The notes beneath the pieces were generated by a model that saw only the letters and a program-made list of their open reading frames with translations, did no database searches and was not told where the DNA came from. DNA of 64,000 nucleotides from positions 482,501 through 546,500 of the forward strand of contig NW_006920885.1 of NCBI RefSeq assembly GCF_000417875.1. Reading direction: 5' to 3'. This DNA is from Pseudozyma flocculosa PF-1. Taxonomy: Eukaryota > Basidiomycota > Ustilaginomycetes > Ustilaginales > Ustilaginaceae. This document shows, one piece after another, positions 22,799 through 34,136 of the stretch; the first letter of the stretch is position 1; each line of letters starts with the position of its first letter. The position numbers and the translations under genes are program-made.

Positions 22799-24200
22799 CG
22801 TCGGGTCGAGCCCGTGCGCACTTGGGCTCACTGGCAGGGATGCCAGGCTGCTTGCTTGTCGACTGCGGACGTTGGTGACTGCGTCGGGAGTCCTCTTCGG
22901 GCGTGGCAGGGGAGCGAGCGGGCCAAAGAACAAGGTTGGGAGTGAGGGCAAGCACCTTGGCGGAACCAAGAGAGAGAGAGAGGCCAGAGAAGAGAGTGTT
23001 TGATATGGAGCGCAGGTTGGTCGGAGGCGAGTGGCGGGCGGAGGGGAGAGAAGGAAGGTATGGGCGGGAAGGAAGCAGCAGGCCAAGCTCTCTTCAGCCA
23101 CGGCCTGCGTCCTTGCTCTTGTGTTTTGGGAGCGCGGGCGGGCAGGGCGGGGCTGAAGAGACGTTGGGCCCCCCCTCCTCTGCTCCCCTCCCCACCTTTG
23201 CTGTGCGCGCCTGTCCGGATGCGCCGACGGGCGTCACCCGGGGTTTTTCGGCGTGGCCTTCACCGCTTCTCTCTCTGGCTGCAGGCAGGCGAGGTGTTGG
23301 AGTGTTGGTCTACGCCCTTCGGCGACGCGCCGGCCGGCCTGTGGGGACGCGTCGGCCAGCACCGCGTTCCGGACGCCTTGCCGGACGACGCTCGTAGCAT
23401 CGAGGTGGCTGTTGTCCGAGACCAGGCCTTGAAGCGACGACCACCGCCTTCATCCTGCTCAAGCATGACGGCAGATGGACGCCAACGGACCGAGCAAGAG
23501 GGAGAGAGGCGTGGGCCGAAAAGGCAAGAATGGGCACGTGCAGGAAACACGCCCCCACGGCACGCGTGCGTTGGGCGGCAGCGGCTGCAAGCAAGGCCAG
23601 GCCTGGTGGTAACCTAGACATTGACTCAACTTCTTCTCCCCGCTCGTCCGTCAGCCTGCCTAGCCTGTCTGCTGCCCCCCATCGGCCGGCGTCCAACCGC
23701 GCGAGCATGCCATGCACAGCGAGCGTAAACCGGGGGACCCTGCGTCATCCGCCCATGCTTTGCCTTGCCTACCTCTCATCAGGGAGCCGCAACTGCCCGC
23801 TCCAAACAGGCTGGCCGCGCCTGGTCCCACCACGCCTCTTCTGGCTGTCGCGGCACGGTGGATGTTGAGTCCGCCGGGCAAAGCCTCAAGTACAGCTTTG
23901 CTGGCCGCCACGCCCCGCGCTGCATATCGTTCCGTCCCCTCCATCATCAGCTTCATCACCATCGCCGTGCCCCTCTGCCGCTGCATCGTCCGTCGAAGCC
24001 TGCGCTGCGACTCCGCCCACATCGTCGACATTATTGGGCTCAAAGCGTGCTGCTGCGCTCGCCCGACGACATCACCGCCGCTCGTTTGCACCTGTCATCC
24101 GGCCACCTGCCTCTTTCGGGAGCATCCGACGCCCACCCCCGTGTCTCTGTCGCACGTCGACGCACTCTGGTGGCGGCATCGGCCCGGCGCCCGCGACCCA
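22799..24200. other. Divergent intergenic region / 5' leaders
   Basis: 1.4 kb between the starts of the formin-like gene (-) and the kinesin (+). The kinesin frame is open upstream to 23712, so part of this could be coding or a 5' exon. Otherwise I see purine- and pyrimidine-rich tracts typical of promoters here and no separate gene. Confidence 0.5.
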
Positions 24201-27200
24201 ATGTTTCTCTTTCGAGCCGGACTGGCACAGCCCCGCCCAGACTCCAACGCAGCCAGCCCCTTCACACGGCCCATCTCCACCACGACCACCACCATCACTA
24301 CCACTCCCACCACCACTACCGCCGCCACTGCCACCACGGACAACGCCGCGCCATCGCCTGCAACATCCGCCACCATCCCAACGACCATTGACTCGGCCGA
24401 CCCATCCCCCAGCGACGGCCCGGCACCTCACGCCTCAAGCGGCGACGGCAGCGACGGCGGCAACGACGACAACGACGACACCAGCGACAGCGACAGACAC
24501 GACAGCAGCAACAGCAACTCTGCCCGCTCGCAGCAGCCCTCACCCCTCCCGGAGCCAACAAAGGAGCGAAGGGCATCAACCGCTGCGTCTGCCTCCGCTT
24601 CGGCCGGTACCAAGCCCCTGCGCCAGGGCTCGTCGCTCGGCATCATCGCAGCGGCCCGCTCCGCCTTTCCGGCAAAGATGAGCGCCGCCCAACCACCCAT
24701 CCCAGAGAGCGAGAGCACATCCTCGATGCTCAGCTCCGCCTCCAACGACACTCCCACGCCAACCACCAGCGCACCCGCCACGCCAAAGAAGCGCAGCAGC
24801 AGTTCCGCCACCACCCCCAAAAAGGCCAAGCTCTCAATCAGCGCAAAGTCGACCCCTCGCAAGGTATTCAGCCTCAAGCCCTCGTCGTCCAGCCTCGGCG
24901 ACTTGGACCGCGCACCCCCCCGCCAGAATGTTGTCGTCTGCGTCCGCATGAGGCCATCCAAGGAGGCGGACCCCGCCGACCAAACTGAGCCCATCTGGTC
25001 CCTCGACCAGCAGCAGAATCAGATCGTCCCCACCGAGCACCACCCGTCCCTCTCCAAACGCGCCGGCTCCTCTTCGGCCAACGCGGCCCTGCCCGCGACC
25101 GCTTCGACGACCGACCTCGGCGACGATAACCCCTCATCGTCGACCTACAAGTTCCAGTTTGACAAGCTGCTGCTTGGCGACGACACCACCGACGACATGT
25201 ACGACTCACAGATCGCCCCGGTGGTCAAGGCCGCCATGGACGGCTACAATGGCACCGTGTTCGCCTACGGCCAGACAGGAAGCGGGAAAACGCACACCAT
25301 GAGCGGGACCGACGCCGAGCCGGGCGTCATCCCGCGGGCGGTGCAGCAGGTCTTCAAGACGATCGAGCAGGAGCCCGGCCGCGAGTTCTTGCTCCGGGTC
25401 AGCTACCTCGAGATCTACAACGAGACTCTCAAAGATCTCCTTGCCCCGCTCGGAGCCGCCGGCGGCGTGACCGAGGGGATGCGTCCGGCATCGCCCACCA
25501 AGGGAGGCTCGACGCATTCGGCGGGCAGCTCGCAGTCGTCGTCCCTGCGCATCGTCGAGGACCAAAAGTCGAGCCGCGTAGTCATCACGGGCCTGCGCGA
25601 AGAGATCGTCACCGACCCCACCACTGTCCTCGACCTCATCCAGAAGGGCCAGGAGGCAAGGCACGTCGGTGCCACTGACTGGAACGAGAGGAGCTCGCGC
25701 AGCCACTGCGTGTTCCAGGTCACAATCGAGAGCCGCGCAAAGGCCGAGGGAGGAGCCAGCGAGGGCAAGAAGGGCGGCGCCGAGGTCCGAGTCAGCCAGC
25801 TCAATTTGATCGACCTCGCGGGCTCCGAACGGGCTGCGAGCCAGGTAGAGAGGAGGAAAGAGGGCGCCTTCGTGAGTGCTCCGGAAGATGCAGCCACACC
25901 CTTACGGCGAGCGAACCAGCTGACAGCGTCCTCATATCCTCCTTTTCCCCGTCGCTCGCCCGCAGATCAACAAGTCGCTCCTCACCCTGGGGACCGTCAT
26001 CGCCAAGCTTACCGAGCCGACTGCGCTCGGCGCCTCGTCGAGCGATCTGCACATCCCCTACCGCGATTCCAAGCTGACCCGCATCCTCCAGACGTCGCTC
26101 TCGGGCAATGCCAGGATCGCCGTCATCTGCACGCTGAGCCCGGACGTCAAGCACGCGGTCGAGACGCTGTCGACGCTCAAGTTTGGCAAGCGCTGCAAGA
26201 TGGTCGTCACCAGCGCCAAGAAGGGCACCAGCATGGACGACAAGGCGCTGCTGCAAAAGTACCGCAAGGAGCTCGATGCGCTTCGGGCGAAGCTCGAGGC
26301 CGGAACGCCCGCGATCAAGGCGCCAGCCGAGGCGGACGAGGATGCGCTCGCGTCGTCGAGAGAGTCGAGGCAGAAGCTCGATGCGCTCAACGAGGAGCGT
26401 GAGCGGGCGCAGAAGGAGGTGATGGAGATGGAAAAGAAGCGCGGCGACCTGCGCGGCCAGATCGACCACCTCACCCGCCTCATCCTCACCAGCCAGAGCG
26501 TGGCCCAAGAGCGCAGGGAGAGCGACGCCGCGGCGGGGACCAATGCCGACGGCACACCGCGGAAGCGCAACTTCAGCGGCATGGAGAGGCGCGGACCCCG
26601 CCTGAGCGATATCCACTCGTTCTCGGGTCGCGCCCTGATTTCGCAGAGCCCCTCGCTCGACGTGCTCTCCTCGACGCCGACCCTGAGCGGCAGCAAGCCG
26701 TTTGAGCTCGAGGCCGAGCTGGCTGCGCTTCGCAAGCAGCTGCAGCAGCAGATCGAGTCTCGCCAGGCGCTCGTCGCCGCCCACCAGGCCGAGCTGACCT
26801 CGAGGGATGCCAAGGAGAAGGAACTCGAGGAGGTGATCCGCATGAACGAGGAGGAGCTCGACGAGGCCGAGCTGGCCTTCGACCGGCTCAAGGCCGACCG
26901 CGACGAGGCGCGCAAGGTCGCTCTCAAGGAGCAGGAGCTGGCACGCGAGCACAAGCGGGCGTGGCTCGAGGAGCAGGAAGCCAACCGCCTGCTCAAGCTT
27001 GTCGCCCAAAGTCGTGGCGCCGACGCCGACGACGGCTGGAAGCAGCAGATCGAGGCTCTCAACGCGCGGCTGGAGCAAAAGACGACAGAGACAGAGGAGC
27101 TTCGCACTGGCCTCGAGGCTGCCACTGCTGCGAAGGACGAAGAAAGAGCCGCTGCACAGCGTTTGCGGGAGGAATTGCAGGCTCTCAAGGCCAAGACTGG

Positions 27201-28764
27201 CGACGATGACCCCCAGGCCGAGTTCCAGGACCTCGTCAACGGCGGGCAGAGGACAATAACCGAGTCGTTGCGCGAGAAGGAGGAGGCCCTGGCTGAACGC
27301 GAACGACACCTCGAAGAGGCCAGGCTGGATCTCGAAAGGCAAAACGCCGATCTCGAAGCGAAGCAAAGCTCATCGCGCCCGCTGCCCGTCCCTCTGGGCG
27401 GTGCACCGCACGCGCAGCAGCTCGACGACCTCGAAGCGGCGCTCAGCATCGCTCAGGCGCAGAACCAGGACCTCGCCGACCAGGTGTCGCAACTGCGAAC
27501 GGCGCTCAGCGACGCCGAGGCGGCGCAGACGCGATCCAGCCGCACCGAGTCCAAGCTGGCCGAAGTGCAGATGGAGCTGGAGGGCAGCAAGAGCCAGGTG
27601 GCAAAGCTGCAGGCTCAGCTCGAGGCCGAGAGGGCCAAGCCTTCCGAGGCCTCGGCTCGCACCAGCAGGCCTCTGCCCGTCCCGATAATGTCGAGCCCGG
27701 CCGCCGGTGCTCGTTCGACGCCTTCCTCGCCGTTGAAGGGCTACGGCGTCTCGCGACTCCGCACCGGTAGCGACGCGGCGCTTCCTGGCGCCACCGGCCT
27801 CCATCGGGGCGGCTCGGTGCGCGAGTACCGTCGGTACCAGCCAGCGTCGGAGGACGACGTCTTCACGGGCAACAGCGGAGCGCCGGCGGGCCACCGGTCC
27901 TCGGTGCTCGGCTACAAGGCCATCTTCGACGGCATGGACTCGGCCAAGTCGTCGTCTGCCTCTTCGTCGCACCACCGCGCCGAGCGCGAGGAGATTGAGC
28001 GGCTCAACGCCGTCATCCAGTCGCAGCGCGCCATCATGTCGGATCTCGAGAAGAGCGTGGCCAGCTGGAAGAGCCGCCTCAAGGCGCAGGCGGACCTGAT
28101 CCACAAGCTGGCCTCCTCGAGCGGGGGCGCCGGCGGCGGCGGCGTTGTCGGCAGCGGTGGCTTCGCTAACATCACGCCTCCGATGCAGGACGGCGAGCTC
28201 CCTTCGCCCGTGCGGTCTCGACCGCTCGGCGAGGTGCAGCCGGTGGCTTCGCCGACGAAGTTTTCGACGCAGTTCGAGTCCAGTCGCTCGCGGTTCGCTG
28301 GGGGCGCGCCGTTTGACAGCCCCGAATCGACCTCGTCGCCGCGCTACGGTGGCGGCGGCGGTGGCGGCCGCGACTACTCGACGCTCCCGCGCAGCGGCAA
28401 GGATCAGCCGTACTATGGCGCGCACACGTACAACCGCCCGCCCTCGACGATTGGACTGGGCGTGATGCCCGGCTCGCCAACTAAGGTTTCTTCGTCGTCG
28501 ACGCCCGTTTCCAGCCTCTGGTCGCACCAGCAGCAGCCGAGCCCACTTCCGCCGCCGCCTTCGTCACCCTCGGCCGCCGCGAACCCCTCCGCGAGGGGAG
28601 CGGGTCGGAGGCGTAAGCCTCGGATGACGATCGAGAACGAGCTCCTCGCCCTCAAGGCTACGCCGCGAGTCGAGTCGAGCAGGACGAGGTTCCTCGTCGA
28701 TGAGAAGGACGAGGAGCCCGTCGGCCTGCGGGCCAAGACGAGCTCGGCCGCCTACTACATCTGA
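24201..28764 (+). CDS. Kinesin-7-like motor protein (about 1489 aa)
   Basis: Two exons, 24201-25871 and 25966-28764, joined in phase 0; the intron sits in the switch II region, between RRKEGAF and INKSLLTLGTVI. The motor has VVVCVRMRPS, the P-loop GQTGSGKT (about 357-364), NERSSRSHC (switch I), NLIDLAGSERA (switch II) and PYRDSKLTRILQTSLSGNAR. After the motor come long coiled coils (about 680-1020), then Ser/Gly-rich disordered sequence with further coils. Family features fit kinesin-7 (Kip2/CENP-E-like), which tracks microtubule plus ends or kinetochores. The motor carries a Ser-rich insert after YNETLKDLLAPLG. The N-terminus is a 240-residue Ser/Thr-rich extension; a Met at 24678 with a better context is an equally possible start, and the frame is open back to 23712. 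Confidence 0.9.
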
Positions 28765-30044
28765 TCGACCGCCGCCAGTACGATCTGCTGGGGCACGAGG
28801 ACAAGGTGCTGGTCCACCGTTCCTCGTCGCTCCCACGTCCATCCTCTTGCCCGCGACCCCTCCTACCTATCCACTTGCTTTGGCCATCACCGGGCCTCCT
28901 GGCGACCCGACCCTCGAAGCATGACTGTATCCAACCACACGTGTACTTGTTCCCAAACGGCCCTTGCCCTCATCCCGTTCCGCCTCGACTCGACCCGGAT
29001 CCTGCTCCCTCCTTTCAATCTCGCTCCCCCGCGGCCTCTATTCGCCTTCACTGTGTCGTTTTGCTTTTGATCATCACCTTGCTTTTCGAACTTGCTTCAT
29101 AGTCTTGGCCGGTACCGAATGAAGACGTCGTCACACACACAAGGGGACCGCGATCGAGATGGACATGAGTGGCTGCATCGCGCTCTCGCTCCTCGTCGTT
29201 GCTCTGATCAAAGGTTGCCATGCTGGGGGCTGTCGGGAGTGGTGGGCTTGGAGCGCTGGACGGAGAGGTGGGGCCGAGGGTGGCCAGGAATCGCGTCGGG
29301 GAGGGAGCAGGGCAACCTGACGAAGGCCGCTCGATGCGAGCCGCACCACGCCGAGTGAGGGGTGGCCCGTGAACCGGCGCTTCCGGCTGCGGCTATCGGG
29401 GCTGCTCCGACGGGTCGCGGACTGTCCGCCGTCGCTCGGGTTGGCCGAGGGTGCGCGCCTTTGCTCGACTGGGCTGCAGCCGAAACCGCACCGCACCGCA
29501 CCACACCGCACCGCACTCCGGCTATCGACCGGCCAGCCCAGCAAGCAGGCCCGGGGGGCGGCGTGCGCACGGATTCAATCCAAGCCACCACGCTGACTCC
29601 TTCGCGCCTTCGCGCCTTCTCTCCGCTCTCCGCACTTCTCACATCTCACCATCCCTCGGCCACACTATTCCTTCGGCGCAGACATATCGGGACGCCACCA
29701 TTACCACCATTAGCTGCCATCGATAGCCCGTCACTGCTCTTACGCTATCTTTTCGCTGGCTTGCTGAAGCTGCGCTACGCAACCTTCTGTCTCCCTGTGC
29801 CTATCGCCCACGACCCTCGCCGACCTAGCCCCGGATCTCGCCGAGGCGTCAGACCGCGGGAGCCATAGCGTACCTCGGCGCTTGCAGGTGGCGGCCCTTT
29901 GCCGTCCAGACCATCAACCCGACCACCGCTTTCTTGGCCTCTGCCAGGCTCCCACCCGTCCCGCCGCAGACGCCGCCTCGTATCCTCCGCCGCCCGCTGC
30001 CGCCGAGCCTCGTCGCAGCGTACAGCCATCGCACCCCTTCCACC
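28765..30044. other. Intergenic region
   Basis: Between kinesin (+) and the Nudix gene (+). It holds pyrimidine-rich sequence after the kinesin stop (presumed 3' UTR, 28765-29100), an ACCGC pentanucleotide array at 29486-29516 and pyrimidine-rich leader sequence before 30045. No further gene is seen. Confidence 0.6.
29486..29516. repeat. ACCGC pentanucleotide microsatellite
   Basis: About six CCGCA/CCACA units, the reverse complement of the motif at 19543-19588. Confidence 0.8.
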
Positions 30045-32296
30045 ATGGCGGTCCAGTGTGAGTGCCGCTATCGGCGCCGACCAGGGATGCGATCGATCCA
30101 CTGACGATCGATATCATCCTCTACTGCCCTTTCCCGCCCTCGTCTGCGCGCGACTCCCTCCAGCCAACCCCGCCATTTTGGCGCACCTCTCGCACGCCCT
30201 CGCCCGCATCTCGCGCATCCCGCCGCGCACGATAGCCAGCCCACCGACCCAGCCGCGGAGAGCCAGCGTCGCCATCCTCGTCCGCGTCAGGCCCTCGCTC
30301 GAAGACGAGCGCTTCCTCGCACAGCAGCACGAGCGCGATCCGGAAGCCCAGCAGGCCTTCCAGCCCGCCGCCTCGGCCGACCTCTCAGCCAGCGCCGCGA
30401 CCGACGCGCTAGGGCAGAGCGGCATCCACGTCAGCCAGGCCTCGCTCGCCCCCGGTGCCTCAGAGGACCTCTCGATGTCAGCAGCGACCACCGCCGACGT
30501 CCACGCCGCCGGCAGCAGCAGCAGCAGCATCGGTCCAGGCAGCACCTCGTCGCCCGACCTGCTGACCACGCTCAACGGCTTCTTTTCGCAGCCCTGGGTG
30601 CAGCGCGGCACGCCCGAGGTGCTCTACATCAAGCGCGCCGCCCGGATCAGCGACAAGTGGTCCGCCCACGTCGCCTTCCCCGGCGGCCGCAGGGAAGAGG
30701 GCGACGAAAACGGCCTGTACACGGCCATGCGGGAGACGTGGGAAGAGGTGGGCATCGACCTGGCCGAAAAGGAGTTCCAGTGCGTCGGCCAGCTCGACGA
30801 CCGCGAGATTACGACGAGCCTGGGAAAGAGGCTGCTCATGGTTCTCAGCCCGTACGGTGAGTGGCGGCGGACGAGGACGCGAGGCACGCAGATGGCTCAC
30901 AATCTCGGGCGCACCGCTGACCTGTCGTTATTTGCACCATCGTGGCCCTCTCCTCCCCCTCCTCCCCCCTCCCTCCCTCCTCCCCCCCTCCCCCTCATCG
31001 TCGCCCCGCAGTCTTTGTGCAGACGTCGCCCTTTTCGCCGCTGCCGGACCTGCAGCCGTCCGAGGTGGCGTCGGCGCACTGGATCCCGCTCTCGCTCCTC
31101 TACACGCCCTCGCCAAAGTGGGGTACCGAGAGCGTCGACATCTCGAGCCGGCTGGCGCCAAAGAGCCCGCTGGTGCGATGGATGCTGCGCGCCCTGGTGG
31201 GCAAGATGGACTTTAAATGCGTGCTGCTGCCCAACGAGCCCGTCGCCGTGGCCGAGTACGACGAGGAGGAAGAAGAGCTGGCGCGCGCCGAGGCCCAGGG
31301 CTACAACAGCCGCGCCCAGCACGACGGACAGGCGGGCGCCAAGATCGCCCAGGCCGAGTACGAGTCGCCCGACCGACCCGAGCTGAGGCTGTGGGGGTTG
31401 ACGTTGGGCATGACGCTGTGAGTGGTTGCAGCACCGTGATGGCGGCAGTGCCTTTGCCCGCCTCCTGACATCTTGCCGGGACCATTGCTTTCTTCTGCTC
31501 TCACCTCTCTCCGTACTCTTTCTTCGACGCGCAGCGATCTGCTTTCGCACATGACGACCTACCGATCCGACACCACGCTCGATTCGAGGCCGGCCTCGAC
31601 GGGCGCAACGACGCCGTTTGTCTCGCTTCCCTCTTCGCCTCGATCTGCGCCACCGCCGGCGCCGGGAGCGGGTGCAGGACGCGAGGCGCTGCCGACGACA
31701 CTGCAGACGCTCCTGTCTGAGCCGCTGAATACGACCAACCTCAACCGGATCCTGACGCGGATCCGCGACGAGTTCCACCTCAACCCGCCGCCGCAGGCGC
31801 ACGCGCTGGCGCCCAGCCTCTCGTCGACCTTCCCGCGCTTCTCGTACCCGGACGTCAACTTTTGGATCTGGGTGTTTGGCTACCGCTACCGATCCGTCGT
31901 GCGCGGCTGGACGGCCAGCGTCGGTACGCCCGCAGAGCGCAAGGCAAACTGGAGCGGAATGGCCCTCGGTGCTTTTTAGTGCGTGCACGCTATGTGGCCT
32001 CCCTCCTCCTGCCTCGTCGAGCGTCGCTTCCGGATTGGCCGTGGCCGCCTTGCGTATGCCGTACGGGTAGACTGACGATCCTGTCCTCCTCCTTCTTTCG
32101 ATCCCCCTCCCCTTTGGCTCTTTGCGCACGCCTGCCGCGCAGCTCGGCAGTGAGGAGGGCGCTGGTGGTCGCCGTCGTGCTGCGGGCTCTGGGCATGCTG
32201 AGCACCGCATCAGTGGCGGCCTGGCTGCTGGGTCGACGCATCAACCGCAGTCGCAAGGGTCTTGCCGGATTCGGGCTCGACGAGCTGCTGGCGTAG
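30045..32296 (+). CDS. Nudix hydrolase of the CoA-diphosphatase type with C-terminal membrane segment (569 aa)
   Basis: Five exons: 30045-30057, 30164-30856, 31012-31417, 31535-31978 and 32143-32296 (1,710 bases, phases consistent). The first exon is 13 bases after a good context (caccATGG). The Nudix box is FPGGRREEGDENGLYTAMRE followed by TWEEVGI (residues 176-202), with the same spacing as bacterial and yeast CoA diphosphatases. The upstream YIKRAARISDKWSAHVAFPGG resembles their substrate motif. Such enzymes cut CoA and its derivatives to 3',5'-ADP and phosphopantetheine. Beyond the Nudix domain are about 300 further residues, with an Arg/Trp-rich FWIWVFGYRYRSVVRGW and a last-exon hydrophobic helix (about 526-549), suggesting a tail anchor. 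The exon 4/5 junction restores a codon that reads TAG in the unspliced sequence, so a naive call would stop at 31979. Confidence 0.87.
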
Positions 32297-32438
32297 CTTG
32301 CAGGAAGAGCGGCCCAGCGCGCGAGCCTGCGAGCAGCGGCACGGCAGCAAGGTGGAAAGAGGCTGGGCGCGCCAGCCGTGGGCCGATGGGGTGGCGTTGA
32401 AACCGGGGAATGCCTGCAACTGCGGACCGATGCGCATC

Positions 32439-33511
32439 CTACTGCGGCTGCTGGCCCTTGTTGTCGTGCGACGACGACGACTGCCTTGACACCTTGTTGA
32501 CCTCGTCCCACACCCTGCGCTCCCACAGCTTGTCCCTCGCCTCGTCGTCGCGCTTGCGCTCGTGGGCGTCGTAGAGGTGTCGGTGGTCGACGTACCTCTC
32601 CTGCACCTCGAGCGCATCGCCCCATCCGAGCGGATCGCCTCGATCCGCCGTCGAGAAGAGGGCGCGCGCCGATGCGCCCTGCTTCCACAGCGCCAGCCCG
32701 GCCGTGGCAGCCGCCGATCCCGACTCGTACCTCCCTCCCCTCTCCTCGTCGCCCTCGCCACCGTCGTCGTCGTCGTCGTCGGGGAAGGGTTCTTCCCCCT
32801 GCCCGACGTAGACGTAGCCGACGGCCTTGTCGAGCACCTGGAGCAGCCGGAACATGCTCCGCCGATCCTCGACGGCCAGCGTCTCGAACTGCACCAGCCC
32901 GAAATCCTCGACCAGCTCGCAGATGGTCCGGTTAAGCTCGGCGAATCGCGCGTCGCGCCGGAGCGGCGGCTCTTCCTCTTCGTCGTCGTCGTCGTCGTTA
33001 TCGTCAGAGGAGGGCCCGCGTCTTCTCCTCGAGCCCGACGACGAGGGGCGCAAGAGGAGGTCGTAGAGGTACGAGAGGTCTTGGACCTGTGTGTAAAAGT
33101 CGAGGTTGAAGGCGAGGTCGCCCGACAGACCGCCCTGCATCCCTGTGGTGCCCGCATCGCTGCCGTCATCGTCGTCGCCTTCCTGGCCAGGGCGTCGAGC
33201 GACGGGATCGAGTCCGCCGATGCTGCGGCTGTGCTGTCCGAGGAGGTCGACCTTGGAGAGGACGTTTACGTGGGGCAGTTCGAGGGCGAGCATGGCGCGG
33301 AGGGCGAGGAGGAGGAGGGAGACGTAGCGCGACGGGTCGGTGATGTGGGTGGCGTCGGTCATGTGTACGGCGACGAAGCGGAGCTGGAGCTGCTTTTCCA
33401 GGACGCCGAGGATGCGCCGCAGCGACGGGTGGTTGGTCGACAGCTCGACCTGCCCCGGCAGATCAAAGACGAGGTACTCGGATCCGGCGGGAACGGGGTC
33501 GATGGTGGTGT

Positions 33512-33545
<34 letters not shown>

Positions 33546-33890
33546 GGCGGTGTCGTGGCTGGTGGGCTCGGTGTGGACGAGACGGCCCTGCCTCTGGTGG
33601 CTCATGACGTCGCCGAGTCGGTCGATGAGCCAGTCGAGGTTGGTTTCGAGGTACTCGATGCAGTAGAGCATGGCGGCGTTGGGGCCCAGGTGCAGCTCGG
33701 CCATGACGTCGCGCACCGAGATGAGGTGGTTGATGTCGATGGCGCACGGGTAGGGCAGCGAGTCGTTGGCCGGGTCGAGGTTGATGATGGAGCAGGGGCG
33801 CGAGAGGAGCGGGAGGAAGTGCGAGAGGCCGTTGCAGTAGGTCGACTTGCCGGAGCCCGGCGAGCCGATTACGAGCTGCGCAAAGGGCAT
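32439..33890 (-). CDS. GPN2: GPN-loop GTPase 2 (483 aa, one exon)
   Basis: Starts MPFAQLVIGSPGSGKSTYCN with the Walker A at residues 9-17, LDPAND (38-43), the Gly-Pro-Asn triad in LGPNAAMLYC (69-71), the G3 motif DLPGQVEL (143-150) and a G4-like SKVDLL. GPN GTPases help assemble RNA polymerase II and bring it into the nucleus. The protein is longer than the roughly 350 residues usual for Gpn2, because of inserts: a poly-Thr run (about 116-129, encoded by a GTC repeat on the + strand), an Asp-rich insert near 230, an acidic stretch near 300 and an acidic insert near 375. Its start lies 242 bases from that of RTR1 on the other strand. Confidence 0.93.
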
Positions 33891-34132
33891 GGTGGGCGGC
33901 GGCTGAAGAAGAAAAGGAGGGAGGTTGATGATGGTGGTGGTGGTGGTGGTGGCGGTGTCAAAGAGGCAACCAACCCACCGCCCGCCTCCACCTCGGATTT
34001 TTGGGGTTTCTTCTACGCCGCTTCAATGCGCGACGGCCGAACCAAAGGGCGCGACTGAGCAGCAGACATACATCCCTCTCCCACGTCTCTTTGCCTCTCG
34101 ACCACCACCACCACCACCACCGCCATGCCACA
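33891..34132. promoter_or_regulatory. Shared divergent promoter of GPN2 and RTR1
   Basis: Only 242 bases separate the two start codons. Each transcript would have a (CCA)n tract shortly before its ATG: 33931-33952 on the - strand and 34102-34123 on the + strand, so the region has inverted CCA/TGG arms. No TATA box is evident. Confidence 0.7.
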
Positions 34133-34136
34133 ATGA
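34125..34136 (+). promoter_or_regulatory. Three-codon upstream ORF overlapping the RTR1 start
   Basis: ATG CCA CAA TGA. The stop codon overlaps the RTR1 start codon (ATGA). The upstream ATG has the better context (ccgccATG), so ribosomes could initiate here first and then reinitiate on RTR1. Confidence 0.6.

Noticed and set aside
23712..24200. In-frame extension of the kinesin to an earlier Met
   Set aside because: The added 163 residues are low complexity and Cys/His/Pro-mixed like untranslated sequence; kept only as an alternative start.
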